DNA of 64,000 nucleotides. Source: Rhizobium cauense. Lineage in GTDB: Bacteria > Pseudomonadota > Alphaproteobacteria > Rhizobiales > Rhizobiaceae. The stretch is from assembly GCF_019511525.1 (NCBI RefSeq), contig NZ_JAEUAT010000002.1, positions 62,001-126,000 of the forward strand. Reading direction: 5' to 3'. Numbering within the stretch: the stretch's first letter is position 1; each line of letters starts with the position of its first letter. The translations under genes and the position numbers were made by a program. This document shows, in pieces, positions 28,394 to 38,092 of this stretch. The notes under the pieces were generated by a model that was not told where the DNA came from, made no database searches, and worked only from the letters and a program-made list of their open reading frames with translations.

Positions 28394-29266
28394 TTAGAGA
28401 GCAGCCAGCTTTGCTTGGAAAGCCAAAAGATCGTTCCAGGCCAATCGCTTATTGACCGGCGCTGTCAGCAGGTCTTGCGGATGCAATGTAGCGATCGCAG
28501 GGACGATGTGATTGCCAACTGCGATTTCGCGCCACTGGCCCCGTAACCCATGAATCGTATCGCTCTCGCCAAAAAACACTCGCGCGGCAAAATTGCCGAG
28601 TACGAGAACTGCCTTCGGCTCGGCGAGTGCAATTTGCCTTTCGATGAAAGGCCGGCAGATATCCATCTCCGCTGCAGACGCAATGCGGTTGCCCGGTGGG
28701 CGCCAGGGAATGACCTGCGTCAGCAATATCGAATCACGCCGCAGACCTATGGCCGCCAGCATCTTGTCCAGCAGCTGGCCCGGTCGACCGGCGAAGGGTT
28801 GGCCTTCGCGATCATCTTCCGCTCCTGGCGCCGACCCGATGACCATAATTCCGCTTGCCGCATCTCCGGTGGCGAAAATCGTCGAGCGCGCACTGTGCTT
28901 GAGATTGCACCCGTTGAATGCCTCGATCGCCGTTTTCAACTCCGGAAGTGATCGGGCGCTTTCTGCCGCGAAGCGTGCCTGTTGCACAGCCTCGCCATCA
29001 GGGATCGAAGGTTGCTGCCGCTGCACGGCACGCTCGGGGGCAGGGGCATTTCTCTGGCTGGCGGAAGTCCCTGGGCGCGGCGAATTCTCCCGTGCTTCAG
29101 CTGCCTGCACGGCCGGAGCGGCGCTCCTTCTGGCCGCCTTCATTGCCTCGAACTCCGCGAAGCGATCAATGGCTTCGTTTTCGAGCAGCCACTCCACACC
29201 CGCTTCTGCATGGAAATGCAAAAGCGCGGCGAGTTCGCCCGGAGAGAGTTCGTTGACGGAGATCAT
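28394..29266 (-). CDS. Family-4-like uracil-DNA glycosylase lacking two Fe-S cysteines
   Basis: A 290-residue protein. After an N-terminal low-complexity region (about 45-100), the glycosylase domain shows GSAPGAEDDREGQPFAG (144-160; families 4/5 usually have GEAPG), IPWRPPGNR (186-194) and the motif-B-like ATLHPQDLL (259-267). Family 4 enzymes bind a 4Fe-4S cluster with four cysteines. Here C120 and C204 (ICRPFIERQI) remain, but the first position is F117 and the usual cysteine before RPPGNR is W188. It removes uracil from DNA in base-excision repair. A Bradyrhizobium enzyme of this broad type without the cluster has, to my recollection, been described as active. Confidence 0.85.
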   Translation of the reverse strand: MISVNELSPGELAALLHFHAEAGVEWLLENEAIDRFAEFEAMKAARRSAAPAVQAAEARENSPRPGTSASQRNAPAPERAVQRQQPSIPDGEAVQQARFAAESARSLPELKTAIEAFNGCNLKHSARSTIFATGDAASGIMVIGSAPGAEDDREGQPFAGRPGQLLDKMLAAIGLRRDSILLTQVIPWRPPGNRIASAAEMDICRPFIERQIALAEPKAVLVLGNFAARVFFGESDTIHGLRGQWREIAVGNHIVPAIATLHPQDLLTAPVNKRLAWNDLLAFQAKLAAL

Positions 29267-29324
29267 GGCGCGACTTTAGCGAAGCCGGGGCATCAATGAA
29301 AGAGCGTGCTGGCTGCAAGCCGAC

Positions 29325-30617
29325 CTATTGCACCGTCCATTGCATGATATCCTCGCGTTCGCCGATCAGTGCCAAGCCGTGCGCAATCGACAGCAGCTCG
29401 CCGCCGCTCTCGATACGGTCCTTGTCAAAGCGCTCCGTGAAGATGCGGCGCACAGCCGGGACAAACGACGTACCTCCGGTGAGGAAGACCTTGTCGATCA
29501 TGTCAGACGTTGTGTTTGTCTTCTCCAGAACGTCATCCAGGGCGCCTTCGATGCGCGCGAGGTCATCGGCGATCCAGTTCTCAAAATCGGCTCGGCGGAT
29601 GGTTCGATGACCGCCGCGACCGAGGGGGGCAAAGTCGAAAGCTGCCTCGTCTGCTGCCGATAACGCCATCTTCGTGGCCGACACGGCCTGATAGAGCGGA
29701 TAGCCCTCGTCGTGATCGACGAGATCGATGAAGATCTCAAGCTTCTCGGGTTCGAGAGCCGTACGCACCAGCTTCTTGAGATCTTCGAACTCGCGCGATG
29801 TCTTGAAGATGGAAAGCTGGTTCCAGCGACCGAAGCTCGAATAGTAGTTCGTTGGAACTTCAAGGATCTTGTCGAAGCTCTTGAAATGACTCCCTTTGCC
29901 GATCTGCGGGGCAACGATGTTGTCGATCATGCGATAGTCGAAGTGATCGCCGGCGATACCGACGCCTGAATGACCGATGGGGGTCGCGGTCAATTTGCCG
30001 CCAATCGTTTCGAACCGGATAAGAGAATAGTCGGTCGTACCACCACCGAAGTCGGCAACCAGGACGGTGGCATCCGCCTTCAGATTCTGCGCGAAGTAGA
30101 ACGCAGCCGCCACCGGTTCATAGACATAGTGAACCTCGGGAAAACCGAAGCGTGAAAGCGCTTCGTTATAGCGCTCGGTCGCCAATGCGGGGTCAGGGTT
30201 GGCGCCGGCAAAATGCACTGGGCGACCGGTAACGATGCGCTTGACGTCAGACGGCCAGTTGTCGCCGGCATAGTTGCGCAGGCGTCTGATGAAGACCTCC
30301 ATTAGGTCCTCAAAGCTGTGACGCTTCGCGTGGACGAGGGTGCCTTGGAATAGCGCGCTTGCCGCAAAGGTCTTGATCGATTGCAGGAAGCGACAATCGC
30401 CAGGATTATCAATGAACTGCCGGATTGCTGCGTGGCCGGCCTCGACCTTCAAGGCAGAGGCGCCAAGTTGCGCATCCTTCATGAAGGAAAGAGCAGTGCG
30501 CATGCTGTCGGCGATGCCGGCGGCACTCGTGAAGGCCATCGAATGCGTCGTCTGCCCGTCTGCCGTGGCTAAAACCGTATTCGTTGTGCCGAAGTCGAAT
30601 CCCAGCGCTTGAGCCAT
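29325..30617 (-). CDS. yegD: Hsp70-family protein, YegD-like
   Basis: A 430-residue protein with the actin/Hsp70 ATPase fold. The phosphate-1 loop is GFDFGTTNTVLA at the N terminus, the phosphate-2 motif is LVADFGGGTTDYSL (about 187-200), and the adenosine loop is VFLTGGTSFVPAVR (about 380-393). It lacks the peptide-binding domain of DnaK, as YegD proteins do. YegD is a putative chaperone of unknown client. It is monocistronic. Confidence 0.9.
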   Translation of the reverse strand: MAQALGFDFGTTNTVLATADGQTTHSMAFTSAAGIADSMRTALSFMKDAQLGASALKVEAGHAAIRQFIDNPGDCRFLQSIKTFAASALFQGTLVHAKRHSFEDLMEVFIRRLRNYAGDNWPSDVKRIVTGRPVHFAGANPDPALATERYNEALSRFGFPEVHYVYEPVAAAFYFAQNLKADATVLVADFGGGTTDYSLIRFETIGGKLTATPIGHSGVGIAGDHFDYRMIDNIVAPQIGKGSHFKSFDKILEVPTNYYSSFGRWNQLSIFKTSREFEDLKKLVRTALEPEKLEIFIDLVDHDEGYPLYQAVSATKMALSAADEAAFDFAPLGRGGHRTIRRADFENWIADDLARIEGALDDVLEKTNTTSDMIDKVFLTGGTSFVPAVRRIFTERFDKDRIESGGELLSIAHGLALIGEREDIMQWTVQ

Positions 30618-30746
30618 GCTCGCACCTCATCTTGCCGATTGTGTTTTGAGATCGGAGGCAACCTCCGTAAGGGCGCGAAATGGCGCGCCCGAATTCAAGG
30701 AGGGCGCGTGATGCCACAGGGGGCACTGTCATTCAAGGCTTGATAC

Positions 30747-30777
30747 GAAAAAATGTAGCGGGCGCCTCGGCGCCCGC
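30747..30777 (-). terminator. Rho-independent terminator of the RND efflux operon
   Basis: GCGGGCGCC (30758-30766) pairs with GGCGCCCGC (30769-30777). On the minus strand the hairpin is followed by a run of six T (30753 down to about 30748). On the plus strand a T run also follows (30782-30787), so it could work in both directions. It begins 9 bases past the stop of the RND permease. Confidence 0.85.
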
Positions 30778-30785
30778 TTGGTTTT

Positions 30786-33700
30786 TTATTCGGCGGCAAT
30801 TGCTTGAGGTATGTCCTCATCGTGCTCGGCCTTTTTCCTTCGTCCGAGGCTGAGAAGCCAATCGCTGAGCCTGCCCATTTCGACGAAAATCACCGGGGTG
30901 ATGAACAACGTCAGGGCTTGCGATACGACCAGACCGCCGACGACGGCAATGCCAAGTGGTTGGCGAAGTTCCGAGCTCGCGCCGGTCCCAAGAGCGATCG
31001 GCAGTGCGCCGAGAAGGGCGCAGAAGGTCGTCATCATGATCGGGCGGAAGCGTCGGACGCAGGCTTCGTGGATGGCTTCCGATGGCGACATGCCGCTGCC
31101 CGAGCGCAGATTCTCCAGCGCCACGTCGATCATCATGATTGCGTTCTTCTTGACGATGCCGATTAGCATCAGCAGGCCGATGAGCGCGATGATCGAAAGA
31201 TCAAAGCCCATCACTTTCAACGCCAGCAATGCGCCGAGTGCCGCGGCCGGAAGGCCGGAAAGGATCGTCAGCGGGTGGATGAAGCTCTCGTAGAGAACGC
31301 CAAGCACGACATAGATCGTCAACACTGCCGCCAGGATCAGCAGAGGCGTGTTGCCCTGGGACTGTTCGAAGATCTGCGCCGTGCCGCCGTAGGATGTGAA
31401 GACATCAGCGGGCATGCCGATGTCCTTCTTGATTTGATCGATTGCCGCAGTGGCATCCCCGAGCGCTTCACCCGCCGGCAAGTTGAAAGACACGGTCGTC
31501 GAAACAAGCTGGCCTGTCTGGTTGATGGTGACCGGTCCTGTCGTACGCTGGACCTTCGCAAAGTTTGACAGCGGAACGAGCGCGCCGCTGTTCGATGCCA
31601 CGCGAATTTCCTGAAGCTTCTGGTCGTCCCAGGGCTTGCTTGTGTCGTACTCTACGATCACGTCGTAGCTGTCGCCAGTCGACTGGATCTGTGCTGCGGT
31701 ATATCCGCCAAAGGCCTCCTGTAGCGTCGTGCGGAGTTGTCCGTCGGTGATGCCGTAGGCCGCTGCCTTCTCGGTGTCGACGACGATATTGGCTTGCAGG
31801 GCGTTGTTCTGCGCGTCGGAAGCGACGTCGGTAAAGCGCGGATCGGCACGCAGGGCCTGCTGGATCTTGTTTGCCCAGAGGTTTGTCTGATCTGCGCTGA
31901 GCGCCTGGATGACAAGCTGGTACTGGCTTGCAGTCTGCCTGCCGCCGAAGCGGAGGCTCTGTTGCGGCGTTATATAAGCCTGCAGGCCCGGAATCTTGCT
32001 GATGCTAGCCCGCAATTCTCTTAGCGTCTGATCAAGCGGCGGACGCTGATCCTTGTCCTTGAGTTCGACATACATGGTGCCGTTGTTGAGCGGGCTGCGC
32101 GCATTGCCTCCGACAATCGACATGACATGGTTGACAGCAGGGTTTTGCTTCACGAGTTCCGCTGCCTGGTTCTGCAGGGCCTGCATTGCGGGATAGGAGA
32201 TGTCCTGACGAGCGCGCGTCGAGATATTCAGGCGGCCGATGTCCTCGGTAGGAAAGAAGCTCGAGGGCAGTGTCATGAAGAGATAGACCGTTAGGCCGAC
32301 CGATGCCACGAACAGCGCAAGAACCGAAGGGCGGTGTTTCAGGCACCAGCCGACCGCTCGCTCGTATCCTCTGAGAGTTCGTTCGAATCCGGCATCGAAC
32401 CAGCGGATAAAGAAGGGCGGTCGTTCATGGCCGCTGCCGAGGCGCGACGCCAGCATCGGCGTCACCGTCAGCGAAACGATTGCCGAGGCGACGATCGCGA
32501 TCGCAACGACCATGCCGAACTCGTTGAAGATGCGACCGACAACACCTCCCATCAGAAGGATCGGGATGAAGACGGCGATCAGCGACACGGACATCGAAAT
32601 GATCGTGTAGCTTACTTCGCCGGCTCCCTTGATCGCAGCGTCGAGGACCGGCATCCCTTCCTCGACGTGCCGGAGAATGTTTTCGAGCATGACGATCGCG
32701 TCATCGACGACGAGACCGACCGCAAGTGTCAATCCCAGCAGCGAGATGTTGTCGATGCTGTATCCAAGCACGTACATCATTCCGAAGGTCGAGATCAGCG
32801 ACAGTGGCACCGCGAGGCCGGGAATGATCGTGGCCGTCAGATGGCCGGTAAAGAGGTAAATGACCAAAACAACGAGGCCGATCGTCAGGAGAAGCGTGAA
32901 CTTCACATCGCCGATCGCATCGCGGATCGGCTTGGCTGAATCATTCATCACCTTCGTTGACACCGATGCCGGAATTTCGGCATGCAACCCTGGAAGCTTC
33001 GCGTTGATCGCATCGACAACCTCGACGGTATTCGCGTCGGGCTGCCGCTGGATGGCGAGGATGATGCCCCGTTTGCCGTCATACCAGCTGCCTGTGTTCT
33101 GGTTCTCGACGCTATCTTGCACGTCGGCAACGTCGCCGAGATGGATCGGCGCGCCGTTCGGATTGGCTATGACGAGCGTGCGGAACTCGTCCGCATTCGT
33201 ACGCTGGGTGTTGGCATTGATCGTCATGCTCTGCGTGTCGTTCTGCAGAGAGCCGACGGGAACTTGGCTGTTGGCAGCGACCAGCGCCTGATTGACGGTG
33301 TCAATGCCGATGCCGCGGTTGAGAAGCTTGTTGGGGTCGACTTCGACGCGGACCGCATAGGTCTGTGCACCGAAAACCGTCACCTCGGCCACGCCGGGAA
33401 GCGTCGAAAGGGACGGAGAGATAATATCCTCGGCAATTTCATCGAGCTTGCTGCGCGGCATGGTGTCGCTCTGCACCGCAAGCAGCATGACCGGCGCGTC
33501 GGCAGGGTTCGTCTTGCGGTAGCTCGGTGGCGTCGTCATGTTGTCCGGCAGTTGGCGTGTCGCGTGCGAGATCGCCGCCTGAACGTCGGCAGCCGCCGCA
33601 TCGATATTGCGGTTGAGGTCAAATTGCAGAACGATGCTCGTATTGCCGAGCGAGTTCGTGGCGCTGATTTCGCTGATGCCGGGGATTGTCTGGAACTGCT

Positions 33701-33902
33701 TGATAAGTGGTGTGGCGACAGAGGTCGCCATCGTCTGCGGGGAGGCGCCGGTCAGCGCGGCGGAGACGTTGATCGTCGGAAAGTCGACCTGCGGCAGGGC
33801 TGCCACCGGTACGAGTTGATAGCCGGCAAGGCCGGCAAGCACGACGCCGATGGCAAGCAGCGTCGTCGCGACAGGACGTCGGATACAGAAATTCGGTATC
33901 AT
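30786..33902 (-). CDS. RND efflux permease (HAE1 family, MdtB/MdtC-like)
   Basis: A 1038-residue inner-membrane transporter. It begins with the family N terminus (MIPNFCIRRPVATTLLAIG). Twelve membrane segments surround two large periplasmic loops. The proton-relay aspartates are visible in helix 4 (GLVVDDAIVMLENI). It exports hydrophobic compounds using the proton gradient, with the adaptor encoded just upstream (4-base overlap) and an outer-membrane channel encoded elsewhere. Closest in feel to MdtB/MdtC/MuxB. Substrate unknown. Confidence 0.93.
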   Translation of the reverse strand: MIPNFCIRRPVATTLLAIGVVLAGLAGYQLVPVAALPQVDFPTINVSAALTGASPQTMATSVATPLIKQFQTIPGISEISATNSLGNTSIVLQFDLNRNIDAAAADVQAAISHATRQLPDNMTTPPSYRKTNPADAPVMLLAVQSDTMPRSKLDEIAEDIISPSLSTLPGVAEVTVFGAQTYAVRVEVDPNKLLNRGIGIDTVNQALVAANSQVPVGSLQNDTQSMTINANTQRTNADEFRTLVIANPNGAPIHLGDVADVQDSVENQNTGSWYDGKRGIILAIQRQPDANTVEVVDAINAKLPGLHAEIPASVSTKVMNDSAKPIRDAIGDVKFTLLLTIGLVVLVIYLFTGHLTATIIPGLAVPLSLISTFGMMYVLGYSIDNISLLGLTLAVGLVVDDAIVMLENILRHVEEGMPVLDAAIKGAGEVSYTIISMSVSLIAVFIPILLMGGVVGRIFNEFGMVVAIAIVASAIVSLTVTPMLASRLGSGHERPPFFIRWFDAGFERTLRGYERAVGWCLKHRPSVLALFVASVGLTVYLFMTLPSSFFPTEDIGRLNISTRARQDISYPAMQALQNQAAELVKQNPAVNHVMSIVGGNARSPLNNGTMYVELKDKDQRPPLDQTLRELRASISKIPGLQAYITPQQSLRFGGRQTASQYQLVIQALSADQTNLWANKIQQALRADPRFTDVASDAQNNALQANIVVDTEKAAAYGITDGQLRTTLQEAFGGYTAAQIQSTGDSYDVIVEYDTSKPWDDQKLQEIRVASNSGALVPLSNFAKVQRTTGPVTINQTGQLVSTTVSFNLPAGEALGDATAAIDQIKKDIGMPADVFTSYGGTAQIFEQSQGNTPLLILAAVLTIYVVLGVLYESFIHPLTILSGLPAAALGALLALKVMGFDLSIIALIGLLMLIGIVKKNAIMMIDVALENLRSGSGMSPSEAIHEACVRRFRPIMMTTFCALLGALPIALGTGASSELRQPLGIAVVGGLVVSQALTLFITPVIFVEMGRLSDWLLSLGRRKKAEHDEDIPQAIAAE

Positions 33903-35161
33903 TCTTCCGTGCCCGCTGTGATGATTTCGGTCTTGCCCGCGGTTTGGTCCGCAGAGGCGACGTTCAATGCCTTGTCGTTGAATTGTTCCTTGACGGCTTG
34001 CTGATCAACAAGCTGAGCCTGGCCCTCAATGATGACATGGTCGCCCTCGGACAGGCCTTGCGAGATAGCGCTGAATCCACCATTGGCACGGGCCACGGTG
34101 ACTGGCGTCACGTGCGCCTTGCCGTCGCGTACCACAAGAGCGAAGAAGCCATCGGCGCCCGGGCTGACCGCAACGGTGGGTACCACGACCTGCTGCTCAT
34201 TGTTGTTGAAGTGGACGACGATGTTGACCGACTGGCCAGGCCAGAGTGCGCCGGAGGCATTCTCGAATTTCGCTTTCGCGAGAATGGTACCGGATGCCGG
34301 ATCAACTGTGTTGTCGTAGAAGCTGATGTGGCCCTGGCGTGGTTTGCCCTTATCGGATCGGGGAACCGTGCTGACGTCGACTGATCCTGCAGCGAGGGCA
34401 AGCTTCAACTGCCGGAGGTCACGCTCCTGCAGGTGGAACTTGACATAGATCGGATCGTACTTTGCGATCGTTACAATCGCCGAGCCAGCGTTCACGAAGG
34501 CGCCGGGGCTTACGGCAATATCGCCGAGGCGCCCGTCGAACGGCGCGCGGATATCCGTATGCTCCAACAGAACCTGATCGGCGGCTAGCGCTGCCTTGTC
34601 CGCCTGGACAGTAGCGGCTGCCGTGTCGCGGGCCGCCTTCGCTTGATCGTAGTTCTGCTGCGTACCGGCTTTGGAACTCAAAAGATCGTTGGCGCGTGAG
34701 AGGGCTGTTTCTGACTCCGCCAGTGTAGCCTGGTCACGGACGACCATGGCGCTGTCCTTGTCGACTGTTGCCTGCGCGGTGCGTGCGTCAAGCTCGGCGA
34801 TCAGGTCTCCCTGTTTGACCGTAGCGCCGTCGGATGCGAGGATTTTCGTAACAATTCCCTGTTCTTGAGCAGCGATCGTCGTCGTATCATCCGCATCAGC
34901 CCAGCCGGAAGCGGTAACGTCCCGGGGAAGAACGGTTCTAACTGCAGCAACAGTCTTTACGAGGGCTGGTCCGCCGTTGCGGTTACGGCCCTTGTTGCCG
35001 CCTTTCTGGTCGCCAGATTTCTGGTGGCCACCGTCGGCTGCATCGGCCTGCTCTGGTGCCTTCGGCAAGAATTGTGAGAGATAAGGGATGCGTTCCCTAT
35101 ATTGCCATGCGCCAGCGCTGGCAGCAGCGATGATGCAGACTGTGACCAAAAATTTCTTCAT
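33899..35161 (-). CDS. RND efflux periplasmic adaptor (membrane fusion protein)
   Basis: A 420-residue adaptor with an N-terminal signal/anchor (about 4-19). A charged, glycine/lysine-rich spacer follows (about 38-65). The biotinyl-lipoyl half-motif (GIVTKILASDGATVKQGD), a coiled-coil hairpin (about 125-200) and beta-barrel and membrane-proximal domains complete it. It links the RND permease to an outer-membrane channel. Its stop overlaps the permease start by 4 bases. Confidence 0.92.
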   Translation of the reverse strand: MKKFLVTVCIIAAASAGAWQYRERIPYLSQFLPKAPEQADAADGGHQKSGDQKGGNKGRNRNGGPALVKTVAAVRTVLPRDVTASGWADADDTTTIAAQEQGIVTKILASDGATVKQGDLIAELDARTAQATVDKDSAMVVRDQATLAESETALSRANDLLSSKAGTQQNYDQAKAARDTAAATVQADKAALAADQVLLEHTDIRAPFDGRLGDIAVSPGAFVNAGSAIVTIAKYDPIYVKFHLQERDLRQLKLALAAGSVDVSTVPRSDKGKPRQGHISFYDNTVDPASGTILAKAKFENASGALWPGQSVNIVVHFNNNEQQVVVPTVAVSPGADGFFALVVRDGKAHVTPVTVARANGGFSAISQGLSEGDHVIIEGQAQLVDQQAVKEQFNDKALNVASADQTAGKTEIITAGTEE

Positions 35162-35370
35162 GAGCGAGACCGGGTTGGGGCAAATTGCGCGTAAATCCAG
35201 GCTCTATTGAACCACGCCTATTACGGCGCAAAAAAGACACAATTGCCGCTCGACCATCACTAAGTGGTTATAATAGCTTAAATTTTTGTAATGAAAGAAT
35301 GTGCTGAAGTGACGTCCATGGGCATCTGCGATGCACCGTTACCTGCTCTTTTGCAATTTCTCCTTTTCGA

Positions 35371-36159
35371 TCAGACCGATCGCGCCGCTCCGCCGTCGCA
35401 GCGAACAAGGCTGCCGGTGATGTAGCTTGCCGGCTGGCTGCAAAGGAAGGCGGCGGTCGCCGCGAATTCCTCAACCGTTCCGTAGCGACCGACCGGAATC
35501 GCCGCTTCCTTGGAAGCGCGGATTTCATCAAGGCTCTTTCCGGTTCGCTTGGCTGCTGCGCCATCGAGGTCATCGAGGCGTCCGGTCAGGATACTCCCCG
35601 GAAGCAGAAGGTTCGACGTGATTCCAAAGCGTCCAATTTCCGTTGCCAGGGTCTTGCTCCAACCAGCGAGTGCAGGACGCAGCGTATTCGAAAGCGCGAG
35701 GTTTGCGATGGGTTCGATAACGCCGGATGAGGCGACCGTGAGGATGCGGCCCCAGCCTTGCTCCTTCATGGATGGCAGCAGGGCATTGGTGAGAGCGATC
35801 ACGCGGAGGACCATGGAAAGGAAATAGGTTTCCAGCTTTTCTGGCGTCATGTCCTGAGTTGTTCCTGGCGTCGGGCCACCGGTGTTGTTGATCAGGATAT
35901 CGATGCCATCAAGCTTGCTGCCTACGGCGGCAGTCACGGTCTCCACAAAGTTCTCATCGGAAAGATCGGCCCAGATCCAATCCGCCTTGCCGCGCCCCTC
36001 GGCATTGATCGCGCGGCAGTTCGCCTCGAGCGTTTCGCCGCTGCGCCCGCAAAGGAGAACATTTGCACCCTCACGTGCCAACGCCACGGCAATGCCATGA
36101 CCCAATCCCCGCGACGATGCCAGAACGAGCGCGCGCTTGCCTTTGATACCGAGATCCAT
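35371..36159 (-). CDS. SDR-family protein with replaced YxxxK active site
   Basis: A 262-residue Rossmann protein of the short-chain dehydrogenase family. The cofactor loop is ASSRGLGHGIA (14-24) and the NAG-like motif is NNTGG (91-95). The catalytic serine region VASSG is present (S144/S145). Aligning the helix that follows (PALAGWSKTLA) places S157 and R161 where tyrosine and lysine normally are, giving SNTLR instead of YxxxK. It may be a non-canonical reductase or a non-catalytic binder. AAGGA lies 8 bases before the start. It is monocistronic. Confidence 0.85.
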   Translation of the reverse strand: MDLGIKGKRALVLASSRGLGHGIAVALAREGANVLLCGRSGETLEANCRAINAEGRGKADWIWADLSDENFVETVTAAVGSKLDGIDILINNTGGPTPGTTQDMTPEKLETYFLSMVLRVIALTNALLPSMKEQGWGRILTVASSGVIEPIANLALSNTLRPALAGWSKTLATEIGRFGITSNLLLPGSILTGRLDDLDGAAAKRTGKSLDEIRASKEAAIPVGRYGTVEEFAATAAFLCSQPASYITGSLVRCDGGAARSV

Positions 36160-36403
36160 GCCATATTCCTTCAGCCGTTCATCTTTCTATACGGCGCGTC
36201 GAACCGCGATGAAAGCGGCGCCGCCATGTTTATAATTTGACGCTTACGTAAGATGCATATATTTATCTCACGATAGAAATGCTGTTGCGCGAATTGGAGG
36301 ATTCGCTGTCGTTTCCCGGCTCGACAATGGTCCTCTGTTTTGACAAGAGATAACCTCACTACGGGGAATATGGCCGCAATGTCGGCCAAGCGGAGATGGA
36401 TGC

Positions 36404-38068
36404 ATGACCGATACGCCTGAACTGCCTGAACGCGAAAGCATGGAATTCGACGTGGTGATCGTCGGCGGCGGTCCCGCGGGACTTTCGGCTGCGATCCGTC
36501 TGAAGCAGGTCAATCCAGAACTGTCGGTCGTCGTGCTCGAAAAGGGTGCCGAAGTAGGGGCTCATATCCTATCGGGTGCGGTGGTAGACCCCATCGGCAT
36601 CGACCGTTTGCTGCCCGGCTGGCGCGACGAAACCGATCATCCGTTCAAGACGGAGGTGAAGGACGATCACTTCCTGGTGCTCGGCCCGGCTGGCTCGGTG
36701 CGCCTGCCGAATATCCTGATGCCGCCGCTGATGAGCAACCATGGCAACTATATCGTCTCACTCGGCAATGTCTGTCGGTGGCTGGCTACCAAGGCCGAGG
36801 AACTCGGCGTCGAGATCTACCCGGGCTTTGCCGCCACCGAAGTGCTCTGTAATGACGAGGGTGCCGTCATCGGTGTCGCCACCGGCGACATGGGCATCGA
36901 GAAGAATGGCGAGCCCGGCCCGAACTACACCCGCGGCATGGAACTGCTCGGCAAATACGTGCTTGTTGGAGAAGGCGTTCGCGGCTCGCTTGCCAAGCAA
37001 CTAATCACCAAGTTCGATCTGTCGAAGGATCGGGAACCGCAGAAGTTCGGCATCGGCATCAAGGAGCTCTGGCAAGTGAAGCCCGAGCACCACAGGCAGG
37101 GGCTGGTGCAGCACTCCTTCGGCTGGCCGCTCGGCATGAAGACCGGCGGTGGCTCCTTCCTTTATCATCTGGAAGACAATCTCGTTGCCGTCGGCTTCGT
37201 CGTCCATCTGAACTACAAGAACCCCTACCTCTATCCGTTCGAGGAGTTCCAGCGCTTCAAGACGCATCCTGCCATTCGCACCACTTTCGAGGGCGGCAAG
37301 CGGCTTTCCTACGGCGCGCGTGCCATCACCGAAGGCGGCTATCAGTCGGTGCCGAAGCTTAGCTTCCCCGGCGGCGCGCTGATCGGCTGTTCGGCGGGTT
37401 TCGTGAACGTGCCGCGCATCAAGGGCAGCCACAACGCCGTGCTGTCAGGCATGATGGCGGCGGACAGGATTGCCGCCGCGATAGCCGCCGGCCGCGCCAA
37501 TGATGAGGTGGTCGAGATCGAGAACGACTGGCGTTCGAGCGACATCGGCAAGGACCTGAAGAAGGTGCGCAACGTCAAGCCGCTGTGGTCGAAGTTCGGC
37601 ACCGCGATTGGCGTGGCGCTCGGCGGTCTCGACATGTGGACCAACCAGCTCTTCGGCCTCTCCATTTTTGGCACATTGAAGCACGGCAAGACCGATGCCG
37701 CCGCGTTGGAGCCGGCGTCAAAGCACAAGCCGATCGCCTACCCGAAGCCGGACGGCGTTCTTACCTTCGACCGCCTCTCCTCGGTGTTCCTGTCGAACAC
37801 CAACCACGAGGAAGACCAGCCGGTGCACCTGCAGGTCAAGGACATGGCGCTGCAGGTCTCGTCCGAGCACGACATCTATGCCGGTCCCTCGACCCGCTAC
37901 TGTCCGGCCGGCGTCTACGAATGGGTGGAAAAGGATGGCAAGGAGACCTACGTCATCAACGCGCAGAATTGCGTTCACTGCAAGACCTGCGATATCAAGG
38001 ACCCGAACCAGAACATCAACTGGGTTCCCCCGCAGGGCGGTGAGGGGCCAGTTTATCCGAACATGTAG
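36404..38068 (+). CDS. etfD: Electron transfer flavoprotein-ubiquinone oxidoreductase
   Basis: A 554-residue enzyme. The FAD-binding motif is VIVGGGPAGLSAAIRL (about 19-34). The C-terminal 4Fe-4S domain has the cysteines of RYCPAGVYEW and NCVHCKTCDIKD. It passes electrons from ETF, reduced by acyl-CoA and other dehydrogenases, to ubiquinone at the inner membrane. ETF alpha/beta genes are not in the window. The ATG at 36404 is preceded by GGAG. Length and motifs are typical. Confidence 0.96.
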   Translation: MTDTPELPERESMEFDVVIVGGGPAGLSAAIRLKQVNPELSVVVLEKGAEVGAHILSGAVVDPIGIDRLLPGWRDETDHPFKTEVKDDHFLVLGPAGSVRLPNILMPPLMSNHGNYIVSLGNVCRWLATKAEELGVEIYPGFAATEVLCNDEGAVIGVATGDMGIEKNGEPGPNYTRGMELLGKYVLVGEGVRGSLAKQLITKFDLSKDREPQKFGIGIKELWQVKPEHHRQGLVQHSFGWPLGMKTGGGSFLYHLEDNLVAVGFVVHLNYKNPYLYPFEEFQRFKTHPAIRTTFEGGKRLSYGARAITEGGYQSVPKLSFPGGALIGCSAGFVNVPRIKGSHNAVLSGMMAADRIAAAIAAGRANDEVVEIENDWRSSDIGKDLKKVRNVKPLWSKFGTAIGVALGGLDMWTNQLFGLSIFGTLKHGKTDAAALEPASKHKPIAYPKPDGVLTFDRLSSVFLSNTNHEEDQPVHLQVKDMALQVSSEHDIYAGPSTRYCPAGVYEWVEKDGKETYVINAQNCVHCKTCDIKDPNQNINWVPPQGGEGPVYPNM

Positions 38069-38092
38069 TGCAGATCGAAAAGTGAGTCTCCC

